Assembly (NCBI RefSeq): GCF_014656375.1
Contig: NZ_BNCH01000001.1
Location: 868,001 to 932,000, forward strand
Origin: Aliiroseovarius zhejiangensis
GTDB taxonomy: Bacteria > Pseudomonadota > Alphaproteobacteria > Rhodobacterales > Rhodobacteraceae
Length of the DNA: 64,000 nucleotides
Direction of reading: 5' to 3'
Part shown: one piece after another, positions 9,895-19,048 of the stretch
Position numbering within the stretch: the stretch's first letter is position 1
Layout of the letters: each line of letters begins with the position of its first letter
Position numbers and translations under genes: made by a program
The notes under the pieces: generated by a model
What the model saw: the letters and a program-made list of their open reading frames with translations, nothing else
The model's database searches: none
What the model was told of the DNA's origin: nothing

Positions 9895-9918
9895 GGGAGG
9901 GGCCGATCGGCCCCTCCC
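9895..9918 (-). repeat. Perfect 24-base palindrome between binding-protein and permease genes
   Basis: Bases 9895-9918 read identically on both strands (a 10-bp GC-rich arm on each side of GATC). It falls exactly in the gap between the solute-binding gene and permease B. With no T run after it on the minus strand, it is best explained as an RNA hairpin that protects the 3' end of the binding-protein message and lowers permease expression, as is known for other periplasmic-binding-protein operons. Confidence 0.6.
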
Positions 9919-9929
9919 GAAAGCCAGGA

Positions 9930-11036
9930 TTACTTGGCCAGCCAAGCCTCGAACTTGGCGTTCAGATCGTCGCGGTTGTCAGCCCACCATTCATAGTCAT
10001 AGATGTGAACGTTGCCGGCATTTGCGGGATCGGTCGGCATATGCGGCGCCATGTCGATGCCCAGCTCGGCATGTTTGCCAACCAGCGGAGCCGACGATTT
10101 ACGTGCCGGACCATACGAGATGTACGCGGCCTGATCGGCCAGACGCTGGGTGTCGGTGGCGAACTTCAGGAAGTCCATGACACGCGCCTTGCGATCTTCC
10201 GGCAGACCGGCGGGAACAACCCAACCGTCAAGGTCGAAGGACTGCATGTCCCACAGCATGCCGATCGGCTGGTTCTGTTCGGCAATGGCCGAGAACAGGC
10301 GACCGTTGAAGGTCGATCCCATCACAACTTCGCCGTCAGCCAGAAGCTGCGGAGTTTCGGCACCAGCCGTCCACCAGACGACCTGATCCTTGATAGTGTC
10401 CAGTTTTGCCAATGCCTGCGCGACACCTTCATCTGTGCCCAGCGTGTCATAGATGGCATCCTTTTCCACACCATCGCAGTACAGCGCCCATTCCATATTG
10501 TCGATCGGACGCTTTTGCAGCGCACGCTTGCCCGGATAGGTCTCAAGGTCGAACACATCGCAAACCGTGGTCGGCGGGGTGTCACCCACCAAATCGGTGC
10601 GATAGCCGAACGTGGTCGAATACACGATCTGCGGGACAAAGCAGTCCGACACCAGCAGATCGCCGAAGTCTTCCGAGGCCGAGGTGCCATCGGGCGCAGC
10701 CGCCAGAACTTCGTCGTGGTCCAGCTCTTCTGCCAGACCTTCGTCACACAGACGCATCGCGTCGGACGCCACGGCGTCGACCAGGTCCCAGGTTACGTTG
10801 CCGGCTTCATTCATCGCGCGCAGCTTGGCCACGGCTTCTGCCGAGCTTTCGTCCCAGGTCACGCTGACCTCGGGGTGCATTTCCAGATACGGCTCGACAT
10901 ATGCCTTCACCTGGCTTGCCTGATAGGCTCCACCCCAGGAAACGAGAGTCAGCTCGTTGGCCATGTCCTGTGCCGAAACCGCGCCAGCGGCGGCGGTCAG
11001 GGCTGAACTGGCCAAAAGAGTCTTCACAAGTTTCAT
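9930..11036 (-). CDS. Periplasmic solute-binding protein, PotD/PotF type
   Basis: A 368-residue extracellular solute-binding protein (family 1, polyamine type). A Sec signal peptide occupies residues 1-22 (KLVKTLLASSALTAAAGAVSA). Family features include LTLVSWGGAYQASQ at the mature N terminus, which opens the PotD fold, and the acidic DWDL-like segment (TWDLVDAVASDAMRLCDEG). Four cysteines (for example in MRLCDEG, LVSDCF, TTVCDVF, ALYCDG) could form disulfides in the periplasm. It captures the substrate and delivers it to the two permeases encoded downstream. Gene context with creatinase suggests creatine; the aromatic and acidic residues expected of a cationic-amine pocket are present but cannot fix the ligand. 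Confidence 0.9.
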   Translation of the reverse strand: MKLVKTLLASSALTAAAGAVSAQDMANELTLVSWGGAYQASQVKAYVEPYLEMHPEVSVTWDESSAEAVAKLRAMNEAGNVTWDLVDAVASDAMRLCDEGLAEELDHDEVLAAAPDGTSASEDFGDLLVSDCFVPQIVYSTTFGYRTDLVGDTPPTTVCDVFDLETYPGKRALQKRPIDNMEWALYCDGVEKDAIYDTLGTDEGVAQALAKLDTIKDQVVWWTAGAETPQLLADGEVVMGSTFNGRLFSAIAEQNQPIGMLWDMQSFDLDGWVVPAGLPEDRKARVMDFLKFATDTQRLADQAAYISYGPARKSSAPLVGKHAELGIDMAPHMPTDPANAGNVHIYDYEWWADNRDDLNAKFEAWLAK

Positions 11037-11116
11037 ACTTAATCTCCCTAGTTATCCCCGTTCGATTCGTCGGGTTCGCATGAACGGGAACATTGCGAAC
11101 CTCTGGCTAAAATGCC

Positions 11117-11137
11117 CGGCGCCCCTGACGGGCGCCG
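11117..11137 (-). repeat. Hairpin between ATPase and binding-protein genes
   Basis: An 8-bp perfect stem (11117-11124 with 11130-11137) with a five-base loop lies directly after the ATPase stop. On the minus strand it is followed by GGCATTTTA, so it could act as a weak terminator or as a 3' stabiliser that uncouples expression of the ATPase from the binding protein. Confidence 0.5.
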
Positions 11138-11149
11138 AAGCAAATCAAA

Positions 11150-12250
11150 TCAGGCGTCCAGCGCGCGGCAATCCGTGGGCAACCAGCCAATCTCGATCTG
11201 CTGACCGGGGGTCAGGCGTTCGACATCCGGCGCGTTCCGGGTCTTGATGATGAAATCGTCATTTCCCGCCACCCGAAGACGCGTGCGGAAGATGTCGCCC
11301 ATATAGATGAACTCCAGCACCTCGGCTTTCAGGGTGTGCACCCCTTCCTGCAAACGTTCCTTGTTGTATTCCACACGCTCGGGGCGGATCGACACGGTGG
11401 TCCGATCCCCGACCTTGGAGACGTTGATAGGTGTCGCATCAATGATCTCGCCATCATCCAGCTTGACGATGCAGGTATCACCTGTGATCTCGGTCACCAC
11501 ACCTTCCAAGGTGTTGTTTTCACCGATGAACTGGGCAACAAAGCTGTTCTCCGGCCGCTCGTAAAGCTGATCGGGCGGGGCAAGCTGCTGGATCCGGCCA
11601 TCGTCGAACACGGCGACATTGTCGGACATGGTCAGTGCTTCGGTCTGGTCGTGAGTCACGTAAACGGTAGTGATCCCCAACTGGTGCGCAAGGTGGGTGA
11701 TTTCGAACTGCATCTTTTCGCGCAACTGCTTGTCCAGCGCGCCCAGGGGTTCATCCATCAGCACAAGTTCAGGCTCAAACACCAGCGCCCGCGCCAGGGC
11801 AACGCGCTGCTGCTGTCCACCCGACAACTGGGCCGGGCGACGCCCACCGAAGTCACCCATTTCCACCATATCCAATGCGCGTTTGACTTTCGCCTCGCGG
11901 TCGGATTTGCCGATTTTGCGCACTTCCAACGGGAAGGACAGGTTTTCGGCAATCGTCATATGAGGGAACAGCGCGTAGTTCTGGAACACCATCCCGATGC
12001 CGCGCTTGTGAGGTGGGATATTGTTGATCGGCTTGCCACCAAGCCGGATGTCGCCGTGCGTCGCGGTTTCGAAACCGGCCAGCATCATCAGACATGTTGT
12101 TTTGCCAGACCCCGACGGCCCAAGCATGGTAAGGAATTCGCCCTTTGCCACTGACAGGTTCAGGTCTTTGACGACCAGCGTTTCCCCATCATAGCTTTTC
12201 TGGACACGATCAAAAACGACGAAGCCGTCGTTGGAAGCTGCATCAGCCAA
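11150..12250 (-). CDS. ABC transporter ATP-binding protein, PotA type
   Basis: A 366-residue ATPase of the PotA/MalK class. Walker A is GPSGSGKTT (44-52), the Q loop follows (MVFQNYALFPHMT), the signature is LSGGQQQRVALARAL (142-156), Walker B is LVLMDEP (163-169) and the H loop lies in YVTHDQTEAL. The C-terminal TOBE regulatory domain is present. The start appears to be TTG at 12250, preceded by a strong AGGGGGG ribosome site; no in-frame ATG lies near the domain start. It energises the two Pot-type permeases and belongs to the creatinase unit. Confidence 0.9.
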   Translation of the reverse strand: MADAASNDGFVVFDRVQKSYDGETLVVKDLNLSVAKGEFLTMLGPSGSGKTTCLMMLAGFETATHGDIRLGGKPINNIPPHKRGIGMVFQNYALFPHMTIAENLSFPLEVRKIGKSDREAKVKRALDMVEMGDFGGRRPAQLSGGQQQRVALARALVFEPELVLMDEPLGALDKQLREKMQFEITHLAHQLGITTVYVTHDQTEALTMSDNVAVFDDGRIQQLAPPDQLYERPENSFVAQFIGENNTLEGVVTEITGDTCIVKLDDGEIIDATPINVSKVGDRTTVSIRPERVEYNKERLQEGVHTLKAEVLEFIYMGDIFRTRLRVAGNDDFIIKTRNAPDVERLTPGQQIEIGWLPTDCRALDA

Positions 12251-12336
12251 GTGACCCCCCTGGTCTATGTTTTTCTTTTCGTTTGTTGGGCATAAGCCAA
12301 CACGAACCCAACGTGAATTTCAACAGCAAATCCGCA

Positions 12337-12368
12337 GGCTGTCGCGAAAGTTTGACCTCGCGACAGCC
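12337..12368 (-). repeat. 10-bp inverted repeat downstream of creatinase
   Basis: GGCTGTCGCG at 12337-12346 pairs with its complement at 12359-12368 around a 12-base loop. It sits between creatinase and the ATPase gene. No T run follows on the minus strand, so partial termination or message stabilisation is possible rather than a full stop. Confidence 0.5.
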
Positions 12369-12431
12369 ATAGCCTCTACCCAAATCTGCTGATTTCAGGG
12401 TTCGATCGCGACATGTTTTGCGAATTTCGCG

Positions 12432-13640
12432 TCATGCCTGCACGATGTTGTGCTCGGGCCCATACGGGAAGCCGGTAATGTTCTCGGCGTCCGTTTCGCC
12501 AACAACAAGAATATCGTGCTCCCGATAGCCACCGGCACCGGGTGTGCCCTCAGGCAGGAACAACATCGGCTCCATCGACACGACCATGCCGGGCTCCAGC
12601 ACCGTGTCGATGTCTTCGCGCAGCTCCAGCCCGGCTTCGCGGCCATAATAGTGCGACAGCACCCCGAAACTGTGCCCATAACCGAACGAGCGGTATTGCA
12701 GCAGACCTTCGCTTTCGAAGAATTTGTTGATCTCGGCAGTGATGCCCGAGCAGGTCGCGCCGGGTTTGATCAACGAAATGCCCAGTTCATGCGCGGCGAC
12801 ATTGGCCTCCCAGATGCGCAGGCTTTCCTTGTCCGGATCGCCGATGAACAGGGTACGCTCCAGCGCCGTGTAATAGCCCGAAATCATCGGGAAGGTGTTG
12901 AGCGACAGGATGTCGCCAGCTTCCAGCTTGCGCGTTGTCACCGGGTTATGGGCGCCATCGGTGTTGATGCCAGACTGGAACCAGACCCAGGTGTCGCGAA
13001 TCTCGCTGTCCGGGAAAGAGCGTGCGATCTCTTCTTCCATCGCATCGCGGCCGGCCATGGCGATATCAATCTCGCGCGCGCCGACCCGGATCGCATCACG
13101 AATGGCCGCGCCACCGTGGTCGGCAACACGCGCGCCCTCGCGGATCAGGGCAATCTCCTCAGCCGATTTCACCATGCGCGCCTGCATGGTGTCCGGGGCG
13201 ATGTCGGTGAAACTGGCACCTGCCAGGAACTCTTCGGCCAAGGCCCGCTGTGCCAAGGTCAGGTGATCGCCTTCGATCCCGATGGACTTGGCCCCACCCA
13301 TGACGTCTTTGACAGCACGCCAGTAGTTGTTGCGCTCCCAATCCGTATAGATGACGTTTTCACCAAAGCTGCGCCGCCAGGGCTGGCCCGCGTCGATATT
13401 GGCCGACACAGTGGTGCAGCGATCCGCCGTCACAACGCAGCCATAGGGCCGCCCGAACGAGCAATACAGAAAGCCCGAGTAATAGGCGATGTTGTGCATC
13501 GACGTGAACAGAACCGCATCAATCCCACGGTTGGCCATGATCCCGCGCAAGGTTTTCAACCGGCGCTCGTATTCCGCATTCGAGAAGGGCAGCGGGGCTT
13601 TTTCGCCATTTTCACAAACAAAAAACTGTGTGCGTGACAT
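12432..13640 (-). CDS. Creatinase (creatine amidinohydrolase)
   Basis: Hydrolyses creatine to sarcosine and urea in the cytoplasm. The 402-residue protein has the two-domain pita-bread fold of the M24 superfamily but matches creatinase rather than a prolidase along its whole length. Diagnostic stretches are YYSGFLYCSFGRPYG, NIDAGQPWRR, TWVWFQSGINTDGAHNPVTT, GYYTALERTL and GYGHSFGVLSHYYGREAGLE. His231 corresponds to the catalytic His232 of the Pseudomonas putida enzyme, and Glu261 (TALERT) also corresponds to an active-site residue; metal ligands of true M24 metallopeptidases are not all retained. It heads a minus-strand unit with a full ABC importer, which suggests creatine uptake followed by hydrolysis. 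Confidence 0.93.
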   Translation of the reverse strand: MSRTQFFVCENGEKAPLPFSNAEYERRLKTLRGIMANRGIDAVLFTSMHNIAYYSGFLYCSFGRPYGCVVTADRCTTVSANIDAGQPWRRSFGENVIYTDWERNNYWRAVKDVMGGAKSIGIEGDHLTLAQRALAEEFLAGASFTDIAPDTMQARMVKSAEEIALIREGARVADHGGAAIRDAIRVGAREIDIAMAGRDAMEEEIARSFPDSEIRDTWVWFQSGINTDGAHNPVTTRKLEAGDILSLNTFPMISGYYTALERTLFIGDPDKESLRIWEANVAAHELGISLIKPGATCSGITAEINKFFESEGLLQYRSFGYGHSFGVLSHYYGREAGLELREDIDTVLEPGMVVSMEPMLFLPEGTPGAGGYREHDILVVGETDAENITGFPYGPEHNIVQA

Positions 13641-13830
13641 ATCTCAGATCTCCGTATTCCGAGGCCGAGATGGATGTGCCCGGCCAACCAAACTCCCCGG
13701 CGTGCAGGGCAGTTGATCTCCGGACCTTGCGCGGGCTATGGAGCCGATGCGCAGGGCAGCGACGCCATCGCTGCGGATGGCGCGATTTTTGGCGAAGGAT
13801 CGGGATTCTGTCAATTTCAAAATTGCGGCG

Positions 13831-15045
13831 TCACAGCGTTGCGCGATCCACCACAAGAACGCCATCGGTGACCCGGTCGCCGGGATGGGTGACAACCTGC
13901 TCTCCTTCTGCAAGGCCGGACAGGACCACGGCTTCATCGCTGTTGCGATGGCCCAGCGTCACCTTGCGCTGCGTGACGTAATCGCCGTCGACCACGAACA
14001 CGGCCCAATCCACACCGTCGCGAAACAACGCCGACAGAGGCACGATCACGCCTTCGCCCTGCCATTCGACGATGCGCAAAAAGACGCGAAAGCCGTGACC
14101 CAGCGCCGTACGATCCTGCTTCGGCGTCAAAAGGTCCAGCACCACACGCACGCGTTGCTCTTCGATGCCCAGTGCCGAGACCTTGGTGAACCCGGCTGGC
14201 TCGATCACACGCACACGTGCCGACAGCGACCCACCACCGCCCCACCTGTCGACATAGGCCTGCGCGCCGGGCGTCAGGCGCACCGCATCGGTTGAAAGGA
14301 CTCCGGCCGTGATCTCAAGATCATCGGTTTCGCCGATGGAAAGGATCGGGGCTCCGGGCAACACCGGTCGCGCGCTTTCATTGGCAACGCTCAGCACCTT
14401 GCCCGAAACGGGGGCCTTCACATCTATGCAGCAGGCGTCGTCCGGTGCGGGGTCGTTGCGGTCGCGCGGCTCGATCAGGGTGGCCCGTTGCGCGGACAGT
14501 TCCGCCACCCGCATGTCATAGGCCGCATGGGCGCTGTCCAGTTTCGCGGCGGCCACATCGACGCCCAGTTCGGCATCCTCCAGCTGTGCCTGTGGGATGG
14601 TGCCGCGTGAATGTAGGTCGTGCAGCCGGTTCAGAATGGTCTGTGCATGGGCCAGATCCGCTTCGGCCATCAAGATCTGCGCCTCGGCCACCGACACCGC
14701 CGCCGTGGCCTGTGCCACCGCCGCTTCGGCCTGCGCCCGTGACCGTACATCCAGAAAAGCCGGGTCTCCGGGGGCGATCCGGGCGACGACGGTTTCGCCA
14801 GCCGTCACCATGTCGCCGATCGACACCGGGCTGCGCGCCAGGTGACCCGCCACGGGAGCAGACACGTCATAGACATCGCGCACCCGGGTGCGGCCTTCGA
14901 CGTTGACGGTCACCTCGATAGGGCCACGCGCGATGGTGGTGATGTCGACGGGCACCGGTTCGGGTTTGGTCGCGACATAGGCAAATCCTGCCACGGCCAC
15001 CACCGCGACCCCGGCCAGTATCGTCTTGCGCATGTTCCAGCTCAT
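13831..15045 (-). CDS. HlyD-family periplasmic adaptor of an ABC export system
   Basis: A 404-residue membrane-fusion protein. One N-terminal membrane helix (about 8-26) is followed by a lipoyl-like half-motif (VNVEGRTRVRDVYDVSAPVAGHL), a long alpha-hairpin (about 85-200, Ala/Glu-rich with AEAAVAQATAAVSVAEAQI), the second lipoyl half (DVKAPVSGKVLSV) and beta-barrel domains. Such adaptors bridge an inner-membrane exporter to an outer-membrane channel. It lies directly downstream of the FtsX-type permease (4-base gap), so the three-gene order ATPase-permease-adaptor defines a tripartite MacB/DevC-like exporter. The exported substrate is unknown. Confidence 0.88.
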   Translation of the reverse strand: MSWNMRKTILAGVAVVAVAGFAYVATKPEPVPVDITTIARGPIEVTVNVEGRTRVRDVYDVSAPVAGHLARSPVSIGDMVTAGETVVARIAPGDPAFLDVRSRAQAEAAVAQATAAVSVAEAQILMAEADLAHAQTILNRLHDLHSRGTIPQAQLEDAELGVDVAAAKLDSAHAAYDMRVAELSAQRATLIEPRDRNDPAPDDACCIDVKAPVSGKVLSVANESARPVLPGAPILSIGETDDLEITAGVLSTDAVRLTPGAQAYVDRWGGGGSLSARVRVIEPAGFTKVSALGIEEQRVRVVLDLLTPKQDRTALGHGFRVFLRIVEWQGEGVIVPLSALFRDGVDWAVFVVDGDYVTQRKVTLGHRNSDEAVVLSGLAEGEQVVTHPGDRVTDGVLVVDRATL

Positions 15046-15049
15046 CGGG

Positions 15050-17413
15050 TTACTCCCTTGTTTTCATCACGGCGACCAGGTCCATCCGGTCGATCCGCCG
15101 CCGCACGATCAATGCCGATACGACCGATGCCACCGCCACAACGCCTGCCGCCCAACCATAGGTTCCGCGCGACACGACCAAGGGGATGGAATACAGATCG
15201 CTGTCAAAACTTGCGACCATCGCCCCGGCCAGCAGCCGACCAATCACCAGACCAAGCGGGATCGCCGCGGCTGTCAGCAGGAAAAGCTCGCCCAGCAGGA
15301 TATAGCTGACCTCGCCACGGGTGAAACCCAGGATACGCAGGCTCGCCAGCTCGCGCGCGCGTTCGGAAAGCTGAATGCGGGCCGAGTTATAGACCACGCC
15401 GATCGCAATCAGCGCCGCCAGGAACGAATTGATCGTGGTCGTCATACCCGCGTTCTGGGCGATCGTATCGGTGAACGACTGCCGAACCTGCGCCAGCAAT
15501 GTCAGCCCCGCCACCGCCGGTGCCGTCTTGATCGACTGAAACAGATCGTGCTCGCGCGCAGGATCGATCAGCAGATTGGCCTGCGTGACCTGCACGGGCT
15601 GATCCAGCAGCCGCGCCAGAGCCTCGGCATTCATATAGGCACCCAGCCCGAAATACTGCCCGGCCAACCCCGTCACTTTCAGACGGTGCTGGCTGTCGGG
15701 AATGGTCAGAAACTCGACTGTCACCGTGTCGCCGACCGAAGCGTTGATGTGATCTGCCAGTCGCCGGGCCAGGACGATACCGTGTTCCGGTTGAACGAGG
15801 TTCCGGGTTTCGACATCAAACACCCGCGACAGTGTATCGTCGGGCCGCCGGCCCTCGACCGCAATGCGCCGGGTTAAATGACCGTTGGTCAGTCGGACAG
15901 GCATCGTCCACACCCCTTCTGCGGACAACACGCCGGGCAGGTTGGCGACATCTTCCAGAACACCTTCGGGCCGTTCCAGGGCAAATTGCACGATCGCATC
16001 CTGCCGGTTGATCTGCACAAAGCTCACGTCCAGCAACTCGTCCATCGCATCGAACATGAACAGGGCCGCGATCATGACCGACGCCGAGGTGGCAATGCCC
16101 AGCGTCGTCAAAGCAGCCCTCAGAGGCCAGCGTCCGATGGCGCGCAGGATCATCATCGTGGGCTGGCGCGGTTTCAGCCAGACAATCAGATGATCCAGCA
16201 AGCCGCGCCTGAACCGGGTGGGCGCCGGGGGGGCCATGGCCACCGCCGGGCTCAACCCGACCACCCGCCGCACCGCACTGATCGCGCCCAGCCCCGCCGC
16301 CAGAAGCCCCGCCGCAGCGGACACCGCATAGATCGACGGGTATTGCACGAAGACCAGATAGGGAAAATGAAAGAACTCGGAATACAGCCGCGCCATGCCC
16401 CGGCCCGCCAACATCCCGAAGCCCCAGCCAAGCGACACCCCAAGGCAGCCGATCACAAGTGCCAGCTTGATATAGTGCCAGCTGATCTCGACCTGCTGAT
16501 AACCAAGCGCCTTCAACAGCCCGATCTGCTCTCGCTCCAGTGCGATCAGTCGCCCCAGAACCATGTTCACCAGGAAGGCCGAGATGACCAGAAAGATTGG
16601 AGGCACCACCTGGGCCATGACGGCAAGCTGCGTCAGCTCGGCGTCAAGGAACGCGTTCGAGGTCTGGTCCTTGCGTGGATACGCCCCCGTACCGCCATAG
16701 GGCTTCAGCAGATCATCCAGCGCATCCGTCACCGCGTCGACGTCGGCATCGCGCGACAGTTGCACCGACACCGCGTTGAACGCACCGGTCAGGTTGAAGG
16801 CCGCGCCCAACACGTCCTCGGCCATCCACAGGATGCCGAAGCGTCGGTCATCCGGCATGATCGAGTTCGGGCCGATGGTATAAATGAACTCCGGGCTGAG
16901 GGCGGTGCCGGTGATCGTCAGATCGCGTTTCTGCCCGTTCAGGGTGACGCCGAACGTGTCGCCGGGTGTGAACCCATGCGCGTCCGCGAAGTTCTGGTTC
17001 ACCAACACCTCGCCGCGCTGCCCCGGTTCGGGCATGCGCCCCTTGGTGATTGTCGGAATATTCAACGCGGGCAAACCCGAGGCGGGAAAAGACAAAACCT
17101 GCCCCACGGCAGGTTCGGACATATCGGCAACATCCAGAATGGCGAAATCCGAGATCCGTGTGTCCACGCGCATGATCCCATCTATGGACAATATCTCGGC
17201 CGCCAGGGCATCAGGCGCGCGCGAGGCGGTGGCAAACAGATCGCCGAACCGGTTGCGCTCATAGAAGGTATCGCGGGTTTCGCGCAGGCTGCGTTCGGCA
17301 CCGTTGGACATGACCATGATCATCACGCCCACAGCCAGCACCGCCGAAATCGCCAGGCTCTGGGTCCAGAGCCGCCTGAGGTCACGCAGTAGCTTTCGAT
17401 CCAGAACCCGCAT
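15050..17413 (-). CDS. ABC exporter permease with two FtsX domains
   Basis: A 787-residue inner-membrane protein of the FtsX/MacB superfamily, with a first membrane helix near residues 18-40, a large periplasmic domain, a central helix cluster with an FtsX core (about 270-400), a second periplasmic domain, and a C-terminal FtsX core with RARELASLRILGFTRGEV. Two FtsX cores in one chain mean it may work as a monomeric transmembrane unit, as in LolC/E fusions. I chose ATG 17413, two bases after the upstream stop, over a GTG at 17422 that overlaps it. It works with the ATPase upstream and adaptor downstream; lipid, glycolipid or drug export is possible. Confidence 0.87.
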   Translation of the reverse strand: MRVLDRKLLRDLRRLWTQSLAISAVLAVGVMIMVMSNGAERSLRETRDTFYERNRFGDLFATASRAPDALAAEILSIDGIMRVDTRISDFAILDVADMSEPAVGQVLSFPASGLPALNIPTITKGRMPEPGQRGEVLVNQNFADAHGFTPGDTFGVTLNGQKRDLTITGTALSPEFIYTIGPNSIMPDDRRFGILWMAEDVLGAAFNLTGAFNAVSVQLSRDADVDAVTDALDDLLKPYGGTGAYPRKDQTSNAFLDAELTQLAVMAQVVPPIFLVISAFLVNMVLGRLIALEREQIGLLKALGYQQVEISWHYIKLALVIGCLGVSLGWGFGMLAGRGMARLYSEFFHFPYLVFVQYPSIYAVSAAAGLLAAGLGAISAVRRVVGLSPAVAMAPPAPTRFRRGLLDHLIVWLKPRQPTMMILRAIGRWPLRAALTTLGIATSASVMIAALFMFDAMDELLDVSFVQINRQDAIVQFALERPEGVLEDVANLPGVLSAEGVWTMPVRLTNGHLTRRIAVEGRRPDDTLSRVFDVETRNLVQPEHGIVLARRLADHINASVGDTVTVEFLTIPDSQHRLKVTGLAGQYFGLGAYMNAEALARLLDQPVQVTQANLLIDPAREHDLFQSIKTAPAVAGLTLLAQVRQSFTDTIAQNAGMTTTINSFLAALIAIGVVYNSARIQLSERARELASLRILGFTRGEVSYILLGELFLLTAAAIPLGLVIGRLLAGAMVASFDSDLYSIPLVVSRGTYGWAAGVVAVASVVSALIVRRRIDRMDLVAVMKTRE

Positions 17414-17415
17414 CG

Positions 17416-18147
17416 CTACCACACGATCTCGGTGGGTTCGATCCGCTTGGCGTTTTCCCGGATCTCGGAAATGTCGCCATCGGCAAAAAACACGACCCGG
17501 TGTGCCATGGCCTGAATGCCCGCGTTATGGGTGATCACAAGGGTCGATGTGCCAAGCTCGGCATTGATCTTGTGCAGGGCTTCCAGCACCTGAACCCCGG
17601 TCTTGCTGTCCAGCGCGCCGGTGGGTTCGTCGCAAAGCAGCACCTCGGGACGTTTGGCAATCGCGCGGGCGATGGCAACGCGCTGTTGTTCACCACCGGA
17701 CATTTCGGCTGGGAAATGATCCATGCGGTGGCCAAGTCCGACACGTTCCAATGCCTCTTCCGGGGTCATGGGGTCGGATGAGATTTCCGTCACCAACGCC
17801 ACGTTTTCACGCGCGGTCAGGGACGGAACAAGGTTGTAGAACTGGAACACGAAGCCCACGTGATCGCGGCGATAGCGCGTCAGATCGCGATCGGACTTCG
17901 CGGTCAGCTCTTCGTCGCGGAACCAGGCCTTGCCCGACGTTGCCGTATCCAGCCCGCCCAGAATGTTCAGAAGCGTCGATTTGCCCGAACCCGACGCCCC
18001 CAACAAGACGATGATCTCGCCTGCCGGCACTTCCGCTGTGACACCGCGCAGGGCGTGGACGTCAACGGCCTCGGTCCGATAGGTCTTGGTCAGGTCCTGC
18101 ATCCGGTAGATCGGAGTGCGGCTGGCATCGCTGTTGTCAGAGCCCAT
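17416..18147 (-). CDS. ABC exporter ATP-binding protein, LolD/MacB type
   Basis: A 243-residue ATPase of the LolD/MacB/DevA class: Walker [10 protein letters not shown], signature [15 protein letters not shown], Walker [17 protein letters not shown] (the D-loop form typical of the class) and switch histidine in LVITHN. It starts the three-gene exporter unit and its stop is two bases before the permease start. ATG 18147 is preferred over an in-frame GTG at 18156 because GGTGGA lies five bases upstream. It powers mechanotransmission by the FtsX-type permease rather than classical transmembrane transport. Confidence 0.9.
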   Translation of the reverse strand: MGSDNSDASRTPIYRMQDLTKTYRTEAVDVHALRGVTAEVPAGEIIVLLGASGSGKSTLLNILGGLDTATSGKAWFRDEELTAKSDRDLTRYRRDHVGFVFQFYNLVPSLTARENVALVTEISSDPMTPEEALERVGLGHRMDHFPAEMSGGEQQRVAIARAIAKRPEVLLCDEPTGALDSKTGVQVLEALHKINAELGTSTLVITHNAGIQAMAHRVVFFADGDISEIRENAKRIEPTEIVW

Positions 18148-18283
18148 GGTTTCCACCGCTCTTCTGCTTTGGCGCTATGTCCGTGTCGCGCCTCAACCGG
18201 ATGTTGTCATACCTGCCGGGCGTATCAACCCGTATTCGCCCCCGCCGTGTGGAAAAATCGTCGCAACCCACTGGACGCGCGGA

Positions 18284-19048
18284 CTAACCCAGCGGCCGAA
18301 CACCTTCGTTCGAAAGATGGACGGCCGACAACCGGCCAGTATGAAAGGCGCCGGTGTCGATTGCGACACGACCGTCCCGACACTCCACTTCGGGAACGAT
18401 GGTGTGCCCATGGACGACCCATTGCCCGTCGGTCCGGGCGTGGCGGCGAAAATCAGGGTGGCCCCAAAGCAGCGCCGTCCGGTCTTGCCGTGGCATGTTG
18501 ACAAACGGGTCCGCACCGGCATGCGTCACCCAGACATTGCCCGTGTTCCAGACCAGGGGCAGACCACGCAGCCAGGCCAACAGCTTCGGCCCCATGGCTT
18601 CTTGAAGCCCTCTGCGGATCCGCGCGACCTCGTCCGGTGTGGGGGAATTGGCGGACAGGCTGATCCCGAAGCTCTGCAAGGTCGCGACACCACCGTTGCG
18701 CAACCAGATCCGATGATCATGCAAGCTGCCATCAAGAAACGCCAACAGCATGTCTTCGTGGTTGCCCAGCAGGCAGGAAATCCGTTCCGGGTCGGTCGAC
18801 TGAAGCGCGCACAAATGGCGCAGAACCGCCGCGCTGTCAGGTCCGCGGTCGATATAGTCGCCCACGAACACCACCGGCAGATTCGGCCCGTCCAGCGCCA
18901 ATCTGCCCAGCACATCAGACAACAGGTCCATGCGGCCGTGAATGTCGCCGACCGCGCAAAACGGGCTGTCGGGCCGGATTGGCGCATCGAAACCGGGCAC
19001 GGCTTCCCGCGCGGGTCTGGCTTTGCTTCGAGCTGTGAACCAACGCAT
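18284..19048 (-). CDS. PPP-family metallophosphoesterase (serine/threonine phosphatase-like)
   Basis: A 254-residue protein carrying the complete PPP phosphatase signature: GDIHGRMD, GDYIDRGPDS, GNHEDM and, near the C terminus, VHGHTIV. These bind the two catalytic metals. Small bacterial members act as protein phosphatases, dinucleoside tetraphosphatases or RNA-cap pyrophosphatases; this one most resembles the PrpA/PrpB-like group. The frame stays open upstream, but the start at 19048 (MRWFTARSK) is preferred because AGAAGGGG precedes it and residues before it show no conserved pattern. It is divergent from the type I secretion genes and has no evident operon partner. Confidence 0.85.
   Translation of the reverse strand: MRWFTARSKARPAREAVPGFDAPIRPDSPFCAVGDIHGRMDLLSDVLGRLALDGPNLPVVFVGDYIDRGPDSAAVLRHLCALQSTDPERISCLLGNHEDMLLAFLDGSLHDHRIWLRNGGVATLQSFGISLSANSPTPDEVARIRRGLQEAMGPKLLAWLRGLPLVWNTGNVWVTHAGADPFVNMPRQDRTALLWGHPDFRRHARTDGQWVVHGHTIVPEVECRDGRVAIDTGAFHTGRLSAVHLSNEGVRPLG

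Noticed and set aside
12450-13637. A 395-codon plus-strand frame opposite creatinase
   Set aside because: The creatinase frame matches the known enzyme end to end, so the opposite frame is fortuitous.
15878-17392. A 504-codon plus-strand frame opposite the FtsX-type permease
   Set aside because: Very rich in Arg, His and Gln, as expected of an antisense frame to a membrane protein gene; no family resemblance.
18157-18283. A possible small gene between the ATPase and the phosphatase
   Set aside because: Only fragments of longer shadow frames cross this 127-base gap; no start with ribosome site.
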